A DNA stretch of 40,823 bases from Bryobacterales bacterium. Lineage in GTDB: Bacteria > Acidobacteriota > Terriglobia > Bryobacterales > Bryobacteraceae. Below the pieces are notes generated by a model. It saw nothing but the letters and a program-made list of their open reading frames with translations. It was not told where the DNA came from and searched no databases. The stretch lies in assembly GCA_016789785.1 (NCBI GenBank), contig JAEUQE010000054.1, positions 1 through 40,823 of the forward strand. The letters run 5' to 3'. This document shows positions 26,248 to 34,969 of this stretch, piece by piece (the stretch's first letter is position 1; each line of letters starts with the position of its first letter). Made by a program: the position numbers and the translations under genes.

Positions 26248-27144
26248 ATGTTGCGTGACAAGTTGCACGGCGTCTTCGGATTCCCCGTGACCCCATTCAA
26301 ATCCGATCTCTCGCTTGATCTGGAAGCGCTCGAGTTCAACGTGCTCGACATGTTGAAGCATCCGTTCTGCGCGCTGGTGGCGGCAGGCGGAACCGGCGAG
26401 ATGTACTCGATGACGCCGGGCGAGAACATCGAGGTGGTGCGGCGGACGGTAGCTGTGACGGATGGCAAGATGCCCGTGGTTGGCGGTGTTGGTTTCAACG
26501 CACCGATCGCCGTGCAGATGGCCCGGGAGATGGAGCAGGCGGGCGCCGATGCATTGCTCTGCATGCCCCCTTACTACACGAACGCGCCTGCCGAAGGGCT
26601 CTACGATTACTACGCAGCCATCGGCCGCGCGACTTCGCTGCCGCTTGCCATCTACAGCCGTGACTGGGCCGTATTCACTCCCGATATGGTGGCGCGGCTC
26701 TGCGACAAGGTGCCTACGCTCGATATCTGGAAGGACGGGCAGGGCGATGCGCGCAAGTACTCACGCATCATGGCGAAGGTCGGCAGCCGGCTGGCGTGGG
26801 TTGGCGGGTTGGGCGACGACTGCATTGTGCCGTACTTTTCGGTCGGCGTACAGGCCTATACATCGAGCATCTCCAACGTGTCGCCGAAGCTTTCGCTCGA
26901 GATGGCGGCGGCCGGATTGAAGCGCGATTTTGCCACGCTGAATGATCTGGTGGCGAAGTACGTGCATCCGCTGTATGCCTTGCGCGATCGCAAGAAAGGC
27001 TACGAAGTCAGCGTCATGAAGACGATGATGGACCTCATGGGGCTGAAAGGTGGCGCGGTGCGTCCTCCGCTGGAGGATGTCACGCAGGCGGAGAAGGCAA
27101 TGATTCAGGAGATCGTGGATCTCTATCGCACCAACGGTTACTAA
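26248..27144 (+). CDS. kdgD: 5-dehydro-4-deoxyglucarate dehydratase
   Basis: This 298-residue enzyme of the DapA/NanA class I aldolase superfamily should convert 5-dehydro-4-deoxy-D-glucarate to 2,5-dioxopentanoate with loss of water and CO2 in glucarate/galactarate degradation. The subfamily is suggested by FGFPVTPF at the N-terminus, AAGGTGE (45-51), a YSRDW motif with Y136, the Schiff-base lysine K162 in WKDGQGD, and RKKGYEVS near 250. Other DapA-fold enzymes are possible, since residues around the pocket vary. A GGAG ribosome site precedes the ATG. It sits 22 bases after the permease and 3 bases before the mutase. No other glucarate-pathway gene is in view. Confidence 0.75.
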   Translation: MLRDKLHGVFGFPVTPFKSDLSLDLEALEFNVLDMLKHPFCALVAAGGTGEMYSMTPGENIEVVRRTVAVTDGKMPVVGGVGFNAPIAVQMAREMEQAGADALLCMPPYYTNAPAEGLYDYYAAIGRATSLPLAIYSRDWAVFTPDMVARLCDKVPTLDIWKDGQGDARKYSRIMAKVGSRLAWVGGLGDDCIVPYFSVGVQAYTSSISNVSPKLSLEMAAAGLKRDFATLNDLVAKYVHPLYALRDRKKGYEVSVMKTMMDLMGLKGGAVRPPLEDVTQAEKAMIQEIVDLYRTNGY

Positions 27145-27147
27145 CGC

Positions 27148-28509
27148 ATGCTGAACCCGAACATTTTTCGCGAGTACGATATCCGTGGGATCGCCGATTC
27201 CGATCTCCACAGTGAGGGCGTGGAAGGACTGGGCCGTGGCATCGGCACTTATCTGCTGCGGCAGGGTGCAACGAAGGTCAATCTTGGCCGTGATGCCCGC
27301 CTGAGTGGTGGCCGTCTTCGCGACGCCCTGTTGAAGGGCCTGTTGTCGACAGGCTGCAACGTCACCGACATTGGCAAGGTGCCAACGCCGCTGCTCTACT
27401 TCTCAGTGTTTCATCTGCACGCGGACGCCGGCGTGATGATCACGGGCAGCCACAATCCGGCCGAGTACAACGGTTTCAAAACCATGCTCGGTAAGTCGAC
27501 GATCTATGGCGCGCAGATTCAGGACGTGTTGCGCATCATTCAGTCCGGCGAGTTCGCCACGGGGCAGGGAACGCTGAGCGAAGCCGACGTGAGCGACGCG
27601 TATGTCGACATGGTGGCGTCGCAGTTCGACTTTCAGCGCCGCGTTCGTGTTGTGATTGATGCGGGCAACGGCGCCGCGGGACCTGCAATGCACAAGCTTC
27701 TGCAAAAGCTGAACGTCGAGGCCGTCGAGCTTTACTTCGACATGGACGGCAGCTTCCCAAACCATCATCCCGATCCGACGGTGGAACACAATCTCGATCA
27801 TCTGAAGGCGGCGGTTGCGAAGCATGGCGCCGAAGTCGGGATTGCGTACGATGGCGATGGCGACCGCATTGGCGCCATCACGGAAACGGGCGAAGTGGTA
27901 TGGGGCGATCAACTCATGCTGATCTATGGGCGTGAGATCCTGACTCGCAAGCCCGGCGCCACGTTCATTGGTGAAGTGAAGTGCTCGCAGGTGATGTACG
28001 ACGAGTTGAGGCGCCTGGGTGCGAACGCGATCATGTACAAGACCGGCCATTCACTCATCAAGGCGAAGATGAAGGAAGAGCATGCCGAGCTAGCCGGCGA
28101 GATGTCGGGGCACATGTTCTTCGCCGATCGCTATCTTGGCTATGACGACGCGCTGTACGCGGCGTGCCGTCTCATCGAGATCGTGGCGGTGTCGGGCAAG
28201 CCGCTGAGCGCGCAACTGGAAGGCGTGCCGCGGACGGTCACCACTCCGGAGATCCGCTTCGATTGCTCCGATGAAACCAAGTTCGCCATCGTGCAGGGCG
28301 TGGCGGATCACTATCGAGGGCGGCGTCCGGTGATTGATGTCGACGGTGTGCGCATGATCTTTGATCAAGGTTGGGGGCTGGTGCGTGCGTCGAACACACA
28401 GCCGGTGTTGGTGATGCGCTTCGAGGCGACAACGCCTGAACTGCTTGCTCAGTATCGCGCCGAGGTGGAGAGCGTGGTGCAGGCGGTGTCCGATCGCGTG
28501 ACGGCCTGA
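27148..28509 (+). CDS. manB: phosphomannomutase/phosphoglucomutase
   Basis: This 453-residue alpha-D-phosphohexomutase interconverts hexose 1- and 6-phosphates for nucleotide-sugar and exopolysaccharide synthesis. The phosphoserine loop TGSHNPAEYNG has S101. The magnesium loop DGDGDR is at 235-240, the sugar-binding loop GEMSGH at 317-322, and the phosphate loop RASNTQP at 413-419. The full four-domain length is present. Motifs fit the PMM/PGM group rather than GlmM, although sugar specificity cannot be fixed from sequence. It begins 3 bases after the dehydratase stop. The repeat copy at 28534 begins 24 bases after its own stop. Confidence 0.9.
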   Translation: MLNPNIFREYDIRGIADSDLHSEGVEGLGRGIGTYLLRQGATKVNLGRDARLSGGRLRDALLKGLLSTGCNVTDIGKVPTPLLYFSVFHLHADAGVMITGSHNPAEYNGFKTMLGKSTIYGAQIQDVLRIIQSGEFATGQGTLSEADVSDAYVDMVASQFDFQRRVRVVIDAGNGAAGPAMHKLLQKLNVEAVELYFDMDGSFPNHHPDPTVEHNLDHLKAAVAKHGAEVGIAYDGDGDRIGAITETGEVVWGDQLMLIYGREILTRKPGATFIGEVKCSQVMYDELRRLGANAIMYKTGHSLIKAKMKEEHAELAGEMSGHMFFADRYLGYDDALYAACRLIEIVAVSGKPLSAQLEGVPRTVTTPEIRFDCSDETKFAIVQGVADHYRGRRPVIDVDGVRMIFDQGWGLVRASNTQPVLVMRFEATTPELLAQYRAEVESVVQAVSDRVTA

Positions 28510-28533
28510 TCCAAGACGCGGCCGGCACCGGCA

Positions 28534-28707
28534 ACGGTAACGCAGACTTCAGTCTGCCGCCTCGACACTCTTGGCGAGGCCCGTGCCAGGGGTCGGCGAA
28601 TCGCCACTGGTGGATCATAAGCGCTCGACCCGTGATCTTCCGCCCGGCTCGCGACCCTGCCTTGGCCGCGCATTTTCGTTCACCTCGCCCTGCACCGAGA
28701 CGAGTCT
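28534..28707 (+). repeat. intergenic MITE/REP-like repeat, copy 2 (inverted)
   Basis: This is the second copy of the element at 5810-6017, in opposite orientation. It starts ACGGTAACGCAGACTTCAGTCTGC (first 20 bases shown by position, palindrome at 28542-28557) and ends with the CGAGACGAGTCT hairpin at about 28696-28707, followed by TTTT. It is about 30 bases shorter than copy 1 in the middle. As in copy 1, the palindrome end faces the 3' end of the upstream gene. The remaining intergenic sequence to 28790 holds a possible -10 and nothing else I can support. Confidence 0.75.
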
Positions 28708-28752
28708 TTTGGGACGAGTGCCGGCCGCGGACATCCTTCGCATGACAGCGTA

Positions 28753-28758
28753 TATAAT
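28753..28758 (+). promoter_or_regulatory. possible -10 of the third TonB receptor
   Basis: TATAAT lies 32 bases before the ATG at 28791 and 45 bases after the repeat. No -35 match is found at 16-18 bases. An AAGGA ribosome site at 28782-28786 follows. Confidence 0.4.
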
Positions 28759-28790
28759 CACCCAAGCTGATCGCGAACCCCAAGGATGCC

Positions 28791-31700
28791 ATGATGCGGA
28801 TAGTCTTGCTTGCTCTGGGCCTGTTCCTCGCTGCCGCTCCACTGCGGACGCAAACCATGAATGCGACGCTGACGGGGCGCGCGCTGGATCCATCCGGCGC
28901 GGCGATTCCAGGCGCTTCGATCGAAGCGCGAAACAACGCGACCGCATTCACTCTGCGGGCGGAGTCCAATGACGAGGGTCTCTACGTATTGCCCCTGCTG
29001 CCTCCGGGCGCATACACCGTGAAAGCAGAAGCGCGAGGCTTCGCTGTAGTGACCGTGCGGGAAGTCGTGCTTCGTATCGGCGAGCGAACAGCGCTCGACA
29101 TCGAACTGAAAGTGCAGGCACAGGCGGAAGCGGTCACGGTGTCGGCCGACGCAGGCCGGCTCCAACTGAAAAGTGAGTCCGGCGAGCGGTCCGAGATCAT
29201 CACCAACCGTCAGATCAAGGATCTCGCGCTGAATGGCCGCAACATCCTCGACCTGATGAAGGTGGTGCCCGGCGTTGTTTCGAATGTCAGTGGGCAGGTG
29301 TCTTCCGATGGTGGACTGCGCGACTTCAACGCGAATGGTGGGCGCGGCACGCAGAACGAAGTGTCGATTGATGGTGCCTCAAACGTGATCACAGGCGCGC
29401 GGCAACGCGTGCACGTCACCGTGAATCCGGATGCTTTGCAGGAAGTGCGCGTGCTCACGTCGAACTATCAAGCTGAGTTTGGCAAGGCTGGTGGGGCATC
29501 GCTCATCTACACTACCCGCAACGGTACTCGCGAGTTTCATGGCGGCGCACGCTACTTCCGCCGGCATGATTCGCTGAACGCGAACAACTTCTTCAGCAAC
29601 GCGCAGGGACTGCCGCGGCAGTTGTACCGCTACGATTACTACGGCTACGACATCGGCGGCCCGGTTCGCATCCCGGGTACCGGTTTCAATCGTGACCGCG
29701 ACAAACTGTTCTTCTTCTGGGCGCAGGAATGGTATGAGCAGTTGATCCCGCAGGGTGCTCGTACTCTTCGCGTTCCCACCGAACTGGAGCGCGGGGGCAA
29801 CTTCTCGCAAACCACCGATGGCAACGGCAACCCAGTGTTCATTCGCGATCCACTCGCCGGGCAGGCTTGTGCGGCGACGGCGGCAGCGGGGTGCTTTCCG
29901 GGCAACATCATTCCACGAAGCCGTTTCTTCCGTGATGGGCCGGCGTTGCTGAGCGTAATTCCTCTGCCCAATGACACGACCGGCGGGCAGCGCTACAACT
30001 ACAGTTCGCAGCTTTCTTCCGAACGGCCGCGCAGGGAAGACATTCTGCGTATCGACTGGAACATCAGTCAGAAAATGCGCTTGTACGGGCGGTACATCTC
30101 AAACAAAGAAAGCCAGCTACAGCCCTACGGCGGCGCGAACAACATCACTTACAATTTCCCGTTGGCCGTGATCAAGCAGACGCAGGACCCGCGCAACATC
30201 GCCATCAACTTCCTCACCAACATCAAGCCAACCGTGGTGAATGAGTTCCTGTTCGCGCCGACGCGCAGCCTGACGAAGCCGAGTTTCGTGGACGACGGTC
30301 TCCAGCGAGCCCGTTACAACATGACCTTTCCGTTGTTGTTCAAGGCTGAGTCCGGCAGCGATCTCATTCCGAGCATGACCTTCGGCGGCATTGCGCAGCA
30401 GGCCTTTCCCACCATGGCTCTGGGGCCGTCGCCGGCGAGTTCCGGCAACCCAACCTTCAGCCTGAGCGACAACGTTTCCTGGTTCAAGGGCGGCCACTCG
30501 ATGAAGTTCGGCGGGATCTTCATGCGTACCGATTTCGAGTTTCAGCCGCGCAACGCGGTGAACGGCGACATCAACTTCAATAACGATGTAAACAACCCGC
30601 TGAACACGCAGCACCCCTACTCGAACGCTCTGCTGGGAGTCTACACTCAGTTTCAGCAAGCGACCCGCACGCCCATCGCCGTGATCCGCTACTACGACGT
30701 CGAGTTGTTTGCACAAGACACCTGGAAGGTGCGCCGCAACCTTACTCTCGACCTCGGGCTGCGCGTCAGCTTCCTGCCGCCACAATTCGATATCAACAGC
30801 AACGGCAATGTGTTCGTGCCGGACCGCTTCGATCCGGCGAAAGCACCGCGTCTCTACATGCCGATTCTGGCCGGGGGACAGCGGCGCGCCATCGACCCAG
30901 CGGGCATTCCTGCGACTCCTACGCTGGCCAACACGCAGCCTGCGGCGTTCATCGGACTCATGGTGCCGAACTCCGGCGATCCGTTGAACGGGATCGTGCC
31001 GCTGCGCGACGGCAACTATCCCAGAGGTGGATTCGACGGACAAGGGCTGCACCTCGGCCCCCGCTTTGGTTTCGCCTGGAGCCCCTTCGGTGACAACAAG
31101 ACCGTAGTGCGCGGCGGCTTCGGAATCTCCTTTGACCGCGTGCAGAACAACATCGCCATCGCGACGGTGAACACGCCGCCCACCAACATTGTGCAGCGCC
31201 TGCTGTTCGGCACGCTGGATCAACTGACGGTGGCCGGAAGCGGCACGCAGGCCCCGACGAGCATGGTGGGCTTCCCACGATCGGTGAAGACCCCGCGTGT
31301 GATGAGCTACTCCATGAGCGTGCAGCGCAACATCGGGTCAGGCACGATCCTTGATGTGGCGTTCGTCTCCACGCAGGCACGCAATCTCATGCAGTCTCGC
31401 AACCTTAACGCGGTTCCATACTTCACCACGTTCCAGCGCTCGGCACAGGATCCGGCGCAGTATCCGAACAATGTGATCCCTGCCGAGGAGCCCGGTCTGC
31501 AGGATGCGTACCGGCGCGCGGGCTTTGCTTTTTCCGGAACGCGCGCGCTGCCGGTCGACTTCCTGCGCCCCTACCGCGGCTTCACCGATCTCAACTACCG
31601 CGAGGCGTCGGGCTCTTCGAACTATCATTCGCTGCAGGTGTCGCTGCAGCGCCGGATGGGGCGGTTCGCGACGTTCGGCCTCGCATACACGCTCTCTCGC

Positions 31701-32432
31701 GCCTTCAATACAGCGGATACCGACTTCGAAGGCAACCATCCCTACAACACTCGCGGTTACGACTATTCGCTTGCCGACTATGACCGCACGCACGTGTTCA
31801 CCGCGAACTACGTGATCGACGTGCCGAAGGGCAGTGGAATGTTCAAAGGTCACGGATTCGCGAAAGCGATCTTCGACAACTGGCAGATCTCGGGCATTTC
31901 GCTTTACTACAGCGGCACGCCGTTCGAACTCGGCATGGGCATTCAGGGCGTGAACGCAGCGCAACGCATTGTCGGCTCATACAACCTTCCCGTGCGCCCT
32001 TACCGTGCCGGCGGCGCGGCGATGCAAGGTGATGGCATCGAGATCAATCCGGCTGCCTTCACGGCTCCGAACATTGGCGACATCGGACCGTATCCGCGCA
32101 CCTATCTGCGTCTGCCCGGCTTCCTGAACCATGACTTGAGCGTGTTCAAGAATTTCCCGCTCGGCGGCGAAACACGGCGCATGATTCAAGTTCGTTTGGA
32201 GATGTTCAACGCATTCAACACCACACACTTCGTTGGCGTGAATTCGGGTGCGCAATGGGTGACTTCGAATGGCGTGATCGGAGCCGGTGTGTTCAACGTG
32301 TGGCCCAACGTTACGGTGACCAACAATCTTCGGCCCGCGGCATCGGCGCTGCAACTTGGGCAGTACTTTGGCGAGCCCAATGCTGCGCGCGATCCCCGCA
32401 TCATCCAACTTGGTGTAAAGTTCTACTTTTGA
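28791..32432 (+). CDS. TonB-dependent receptor, Oar-like, paired with esterase
   Basis: This 1213-residue outer-membrane receptor has a short signal peptide (MMRIVLLALGLFLAAAP); a second ATG at 28794 is equally possible. Residues about 22-120 are the carboxypeptidase-regulatory-like domain (TGRALDPSGAAIPGA, YTVKAEARGF). The plug carries NGRNILDLMKVVPGVVSN and EVRVLTSNYQAEFGKAGG. The barrel shows the DIGGPVRIPGTGFNRDRDKLFFF variant of the usual signature and ends in VKFYF, with the terminal Phe. An AAGGA ribosome site precedes the start. Only two bases separate its stop from the ATG of an exported alpha/beta hydrolase, which points to a functional couple. The ligand is unknown. Confidence 0.9.
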   Translation: MMRIVLLALGLFLAAAPLRTQTMNATLTGRALDPSGAAIPGASIEARNNATAFTLRAESNDEGLYVLPLLPPGAYTVKAEARGFAVVTVREVVLRIGERTALDIELKVQAQAEAVTVSADAGRLQLKSESGERSEIITNRQIKDLALNGRNILDLMKVVPGVVSNVSGQVSSDGGLRDFNANGGRGTQNEVSIDGASNVITGARQRVHVTVNPDALQEVRVLTSNYQAEFGKAGGASLIYTTRNGTREFHGGARYFRRHDSLNANNFFSNAQGLPRQLYRYDYYGYDIGGPVRIPGTGFNRDRDKLFFFWAQEWYEQLIPQGARTLRVPTELERGGNFSQTTDGNGNPVFIRDPLAGQACAATAAAGCFPGNIIPRSRFFRDGPALLSVIPLPNDTTGGQRYNYSSQLSSERPRREDILRIDWNISQKMRLYGRYISNKESQLQPYGGANNITYNFPLAVIKQTQDPRNIAINFLTNIKPTVVNEFLFAPTRSLTKPSFVDDGLQRARYNMTFPLLFKAESGSDLIPSMTFGGIAQQAFPTMALGPSPASSGNPTFSLSDNVSWFKGGHSMKFGGIFMRTDFEFQPRNAVNGDINFNNDVNNPLNTQHPYSNALLGVYTQFQQATRTPIAVIRYYDVELFAQDTWKVRRNLTLDLGLRVSFLPPQFDINSNGNVFVPDRFDPAKAPRLYMPILAGGQRRAIDPAGIPATPTLANTQPAAFIGLMVPNSGDPLNGIVPLRDGNYPRGGFDGQGLHLGPRFGFAWSPFGDNKTVVRGGFGISFDRVQNNIAIATVNTPPTNIVQRLLFGTLDQLTVAGSGTQAPTSMVGFPRSVKTPRVMSYSMSVQRNIGSGTILDVAFVSTQARNLMQSRNLNAVPYFTTFQRSAQDPAQYPNNVIPAEEPGLQDAYRRAGFAFSGTRALPVDFLRPYRGFTDLNYREASGSSNYHSLQVSLQRRMGRFATFGLAYTLSRAFNTADTDFEGNHPYNTRGYDYSLADYDRTHVFTANYVIDVPKGSGMFKGHGFAKAIFDNWQISGISLYYSGTPFELGMGIQGVNAAQRIVGSYNLPVRPYRAGGAAMQGDGIEINPAAFTAPNIGDIGPYPRTYLRLPGFLNHDLSVFKNFPLGGETRRMIQVRLEMFNAFNTTHFVGVNSGAQWVTSNGVIGAGVFNVWPNVTVTNNLRPAASALQLGQYFGEPNAARDPRIIQLGVKFYF

Positions 32433-32434
32433 GA

Positions 32435-33445
32435 ATGCGCCGCCGCGACCTGCTCACTTTCACGGCTATGCCCGCCATCGTCAGGGCACAAGCGGAACAT
32501 CCGCTCTTGCGGCTGATTCGTCGCCCCGCGGTTCCACTTGCGCCGGCCACGAAGGATCTGTCCGTTGACGGCACGATTGCGCAACAGCACTTCACGTTCG
32601 CATCGGAAGCGAATCAACGTGTGCCCGGCTTGCTGCTGAAACCGCAGTCCGTGCGTGCGCCGTTGCCGGTGGTGATCGCGATGCACGGCACTGGCGGAAA
32701 CAAGGAAGGGCAACTCCCATTGCTGCGGCGTCTCGCGAGCAGTGGTTTTGCGGCGGTCGCGATCGATGGGCGCTATCATGGCGAGCGCACAACGGCGCGC
32801 AAGGGCTCGGCGGAGTATGTAGATGCAATCCTGCGCGCGTATCGCGGCTCTGGAGAACATCCGTTCCTTTACGACACGGTTTGGGACGTGATGCGGCTCA
32901 TCGACTATCTTGCCACGCGCTCCGATATCGATTCTTCACACACCGGCGCGATTGGCTTTTCGAAGGGTGGCATGGAATTGTATCTTGCCGCTGCCATCGA
33001 CCCTCGGATCCGCGTTGCGGTCCCGTGCATCGGAGTGCAGAGCTTTCGATGGGCGCTCGACAATGATGCCTGGCAATCGCGTGCAGGCACGTTTCGGGCG
33101 GCGCTGGATGCGGCAGCCAAGGATGAGGGCTCCGCCGTGGACGCAGCGTTCCTGAGAAGATTCTATGACCGTGTTGCGCCCGGCATCCACTCCGATTTCG
33201 ATGCACCTCGTATGCTGCCGCGCATTGCCTCACGGCCCCTGCTGGTGATCAATGGCGACTCCGATGCACGCACGCCGCTTCCCGGTTTGATGCAATGCAT
33301 CGACGCCGCGAAGTCCGCGTATACCGCGGCGCGCGCGGAAGACCACTTCCGGTTCCTGCTGCAACCGCGCACGGGGCATCGTGTGAATCCCGACGCGATG
33401 GACGCCGCGGTCGAATGGTTCCTGAAGTGGAACCGCAGTTCGTGA
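32435..33445 (+). CDS. exported alpha/beta hydrolase (dienelactone hydrolase / esterase type)
   Basis: This 336-residue protein starts at the ATG in TGAGAATG, two bases after the receptor stop. MRRRDLLTFTAMPAIVRAQ reads as a Tat signal peptide. The hydrolase fold shows an oxyanion region AMHGTGG (82-88), a nucleophile elbow GFSKGG with S176, an acid in NGDSDART (D275 or D277), and a His in RTGHRV (H315). The catalytic triad is therefore complete. It resembles acetyl-xylan-esterase or dienelactone-hydrolase-like enzymes; the substrate is not determined. Coupling to the receptor suggests that it releases or processes what the receptor imports. It converges with the sulfatase on the other strand, with 11 bases between the two stops. 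Confidence 0.88.
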   Translation: MRRRDLLTFTAMPAIVRAQAEHPLLRLIRRPAVPLAPATKDLSVDGTIAQQHFTFASEANQRVPGLLLKPQSVRAPLPVVIAMHGTGGNKEGQLPLLRRLASSGFAAVAIDGRYHGERTTARKGSAEYVDAILRAYRGSGEHPFLYDTVWDVMRLIDYLATRSDIDSSHTGAIGFSKGGMELYLAAAIDPRIRVAVPCIGVQSFRWALDNDAWQSRAGTFRAALDAAAKDEGSAVDAAFLRRFYDRVAPGIHSDFDAPRMLPRIASRPLLVINGDSDARTPLPGLMQCIDAAKSAYTAARAEDHFRFLLQPRTGHRVNPDAMDAAVEWFLKWNRSS

Positions 33446-33456
33446 TCCAGGAAGAT

Positions 33457-34953
33457 CTACGGCCGGCTTCGTCCGCTCGTCTCGATCTTCTTCAGTAACG
33501 CGGACAAATCCTCAACCACCGCGGGATTCTGATCCGCGACATTGGCCGTTTCCGCGAGATCCTTCGAGAGATCGAACAATTCCGTGACGCGGTTGCCCTT
33601 CTTCTTCGGCGCCGGCGCCTCGCTTTTCGGAATCAACTTCCAGTGGCCTTTGCGAATCGCGAGTGATTGTGCGTGTTCCACCAGGTGATCACGTCCCTGC
33701 TTCGACTCGCCAATCAGCGCGGGCAACACGTTGATGCTATCAGGTGCGGCGTTCGCTTCGAGTTTCTGACTCGTGAGTGCAGCCAATGACGAGAGCATGT
33801 CGATTTGACAGACCAACGCATCCGACACACCCGGCTTGATCCGCTTCGGCCACGACGCCACGAACGGAACCCGCGTGCCACCCTCGTAGTTGCTGTATTT
33901 GCCGCCACGAAGAACACCCGCGGGCTGATGTCCGTTGAGATCCTCTACGGCGCGGTCCGCATATCCATCATCGAGTACGGGACCGTTGTCGCTGGACAGA
34001 ACAATCAAGGTGTTGTCCGTGAGCTTGTACTTGTCCAGCGTCTCCATTACGCGGCCGATCTGGAAGTCGAACTGACGAATCGCATCGCAGCGAGTCCCGC
34101 ATTGCGAAGTGCCGGCAAACCGGCGGTGCGGTACGCGAGGCACATGGATGTCGTGTGTCGCGAAGTAGAGAAAGAACGGATCTTTGCGGCGCTGTTCGAT
34201 GAAGCGCGCCGCGCGCCCCGCAAGCACGTCGGCCATGTCTTCATCCACCCAGCGTGCGGCCTTGCCCCCGCTCATGTAGCCAATGCGGCTGATGCCGTTG
34301 ATGATGGTCATGTCGTGGCCGTGCGTCAGCTTCATCTTCAGAAGATCAGGACGCTCGCGGCCGGTCGGCTCCTCGGTGAGCGGTTCCTTGTAGCTGACCT
34401 TGATCGGGTCCTTGGGATCAAGACCAACCACTCGCTGATTCTCCACGTACACACATGGCGTACGATCGCCGGTTGCGGGCACCAGGAAGCTGTAGTCGAA
34501 GCCGATCTCGTGTGGTCCTGGTTTGATCTCGCCGTTCCAGTCAATGGAGCCCGCGCCGAGGCCGAGATGCCACTTGCCAACCACACCAGTTGAGTAGCCG
34601 GCACGCTTCAACATGGAAGGGAGTGTGGTGCTGCCTGGCTCGATGATCATTGCGGCATCACCGGGCAGAATGCCCGTGCCCTTCTTGCGCCATGGATACT
34701 GGCCGGTCATGAGTCCGTATCGTGTCGGCGTGCATGTGGCGGAGCATGAGTGTCCGTCGGTGAAGCGAACGCCGCGCGCGGCAAGTTTGTCCACATTCGG
34801 TGTTTTGACTTTGGTTGCGCCATAGCAACTCAGGTCGCCATAGCCGATGTCGTCCGCGAGGATGAAGATGATATTCGGACGTTCGCCCGCGGCGTGAAGC
34901 GTGGATGCCGCCGATGCGCCCGCGAGGGTATGTAGAAAAGATCTGCGCAACAT
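33457..34953 (-). CDS. Tat-exported sulfatase (type I, arylsulfatase-like)
   Basis: This 498-residue sulfatase starts at 34953 because MLRRSFLHTLAGASAAS is a good Tat signal; upstream codons overlap the tag gene and are not family-like. Metal ligands D34 and D35 lie in ILADD. The formylglycine site CTPTR at 74-78 has the Cys to be modified. WHLG, THDIHVPRVP, SDNG and GGKYSNYEGGTRVP follow as in arylsulfatase A-like enzymes. It differs in length and active-site spelling from the sulfatase at 6011-7393, so it is not a recent duplicate. It lies 16 bases after the tag stop on the same strand, perhaps by chance. No maturation enzyme is in the window. Substrate unknown. Confidence 0.92.
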   Translation of the reverse strand: MLRRSFLHTLAGASAASTLHAAGERPNIIFILADDIGYGDLSCYGATKVKTPNVDKLAARGVRFTDGHSCSATCTPTRYGLMTGQYPWRKKGTGILPGDAAMIIEPGSTTLPSMLKRAGYSTGVVGKWHLGLGAGSIDWNGEIKPGPHEIGFDYSFLVPATGDRTPCVYVENQRVVGLDPKDPIKVSYKEPLTEEPTGRERPDLLKMKLTHGHDMTIINGISRIGYMSGGKAARWVDEDMADVLAGRAARFIEQRRKDPFFLYFATHDIHVPRVPHRRFAGTSQCGTRCDAIRQFDFQIGRVMETLDKYKLTDNTLIVLSSDNGPVLDDGYADRAVEDLNGHQPAGVLRGGKYSNYEGGTRVPFVASWPKRIKPGVSDALVCQIDMLSSLAALTSQKLEANAAPDSINVLPALIGESKQGRDHLVEHAQSLAIRKGHWKLIPKSEAPAPKKKGNRVTELFDLSKDLAETANVADQNPAVVEDLSALLKKIETSGRSRP

Positions 34954-34969
34954 TGCATCTTGATTGTAG

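Noticed and set aside
6018..28533. Invertible segment between the two inverted repeats
   Set aside because: The copies are short and interrupted by mismatches and a central indel, and no recombinase is nearby. Inversion of 22 kb by them is unlikely, though not excluded.
28449..28673. 74-codon minus-strand frame over repeat copy 2
   Set aside because: It overlaps the mutase 3' end and the repeat. It shares only the palindrome-encoded octapeptide with copy 1.
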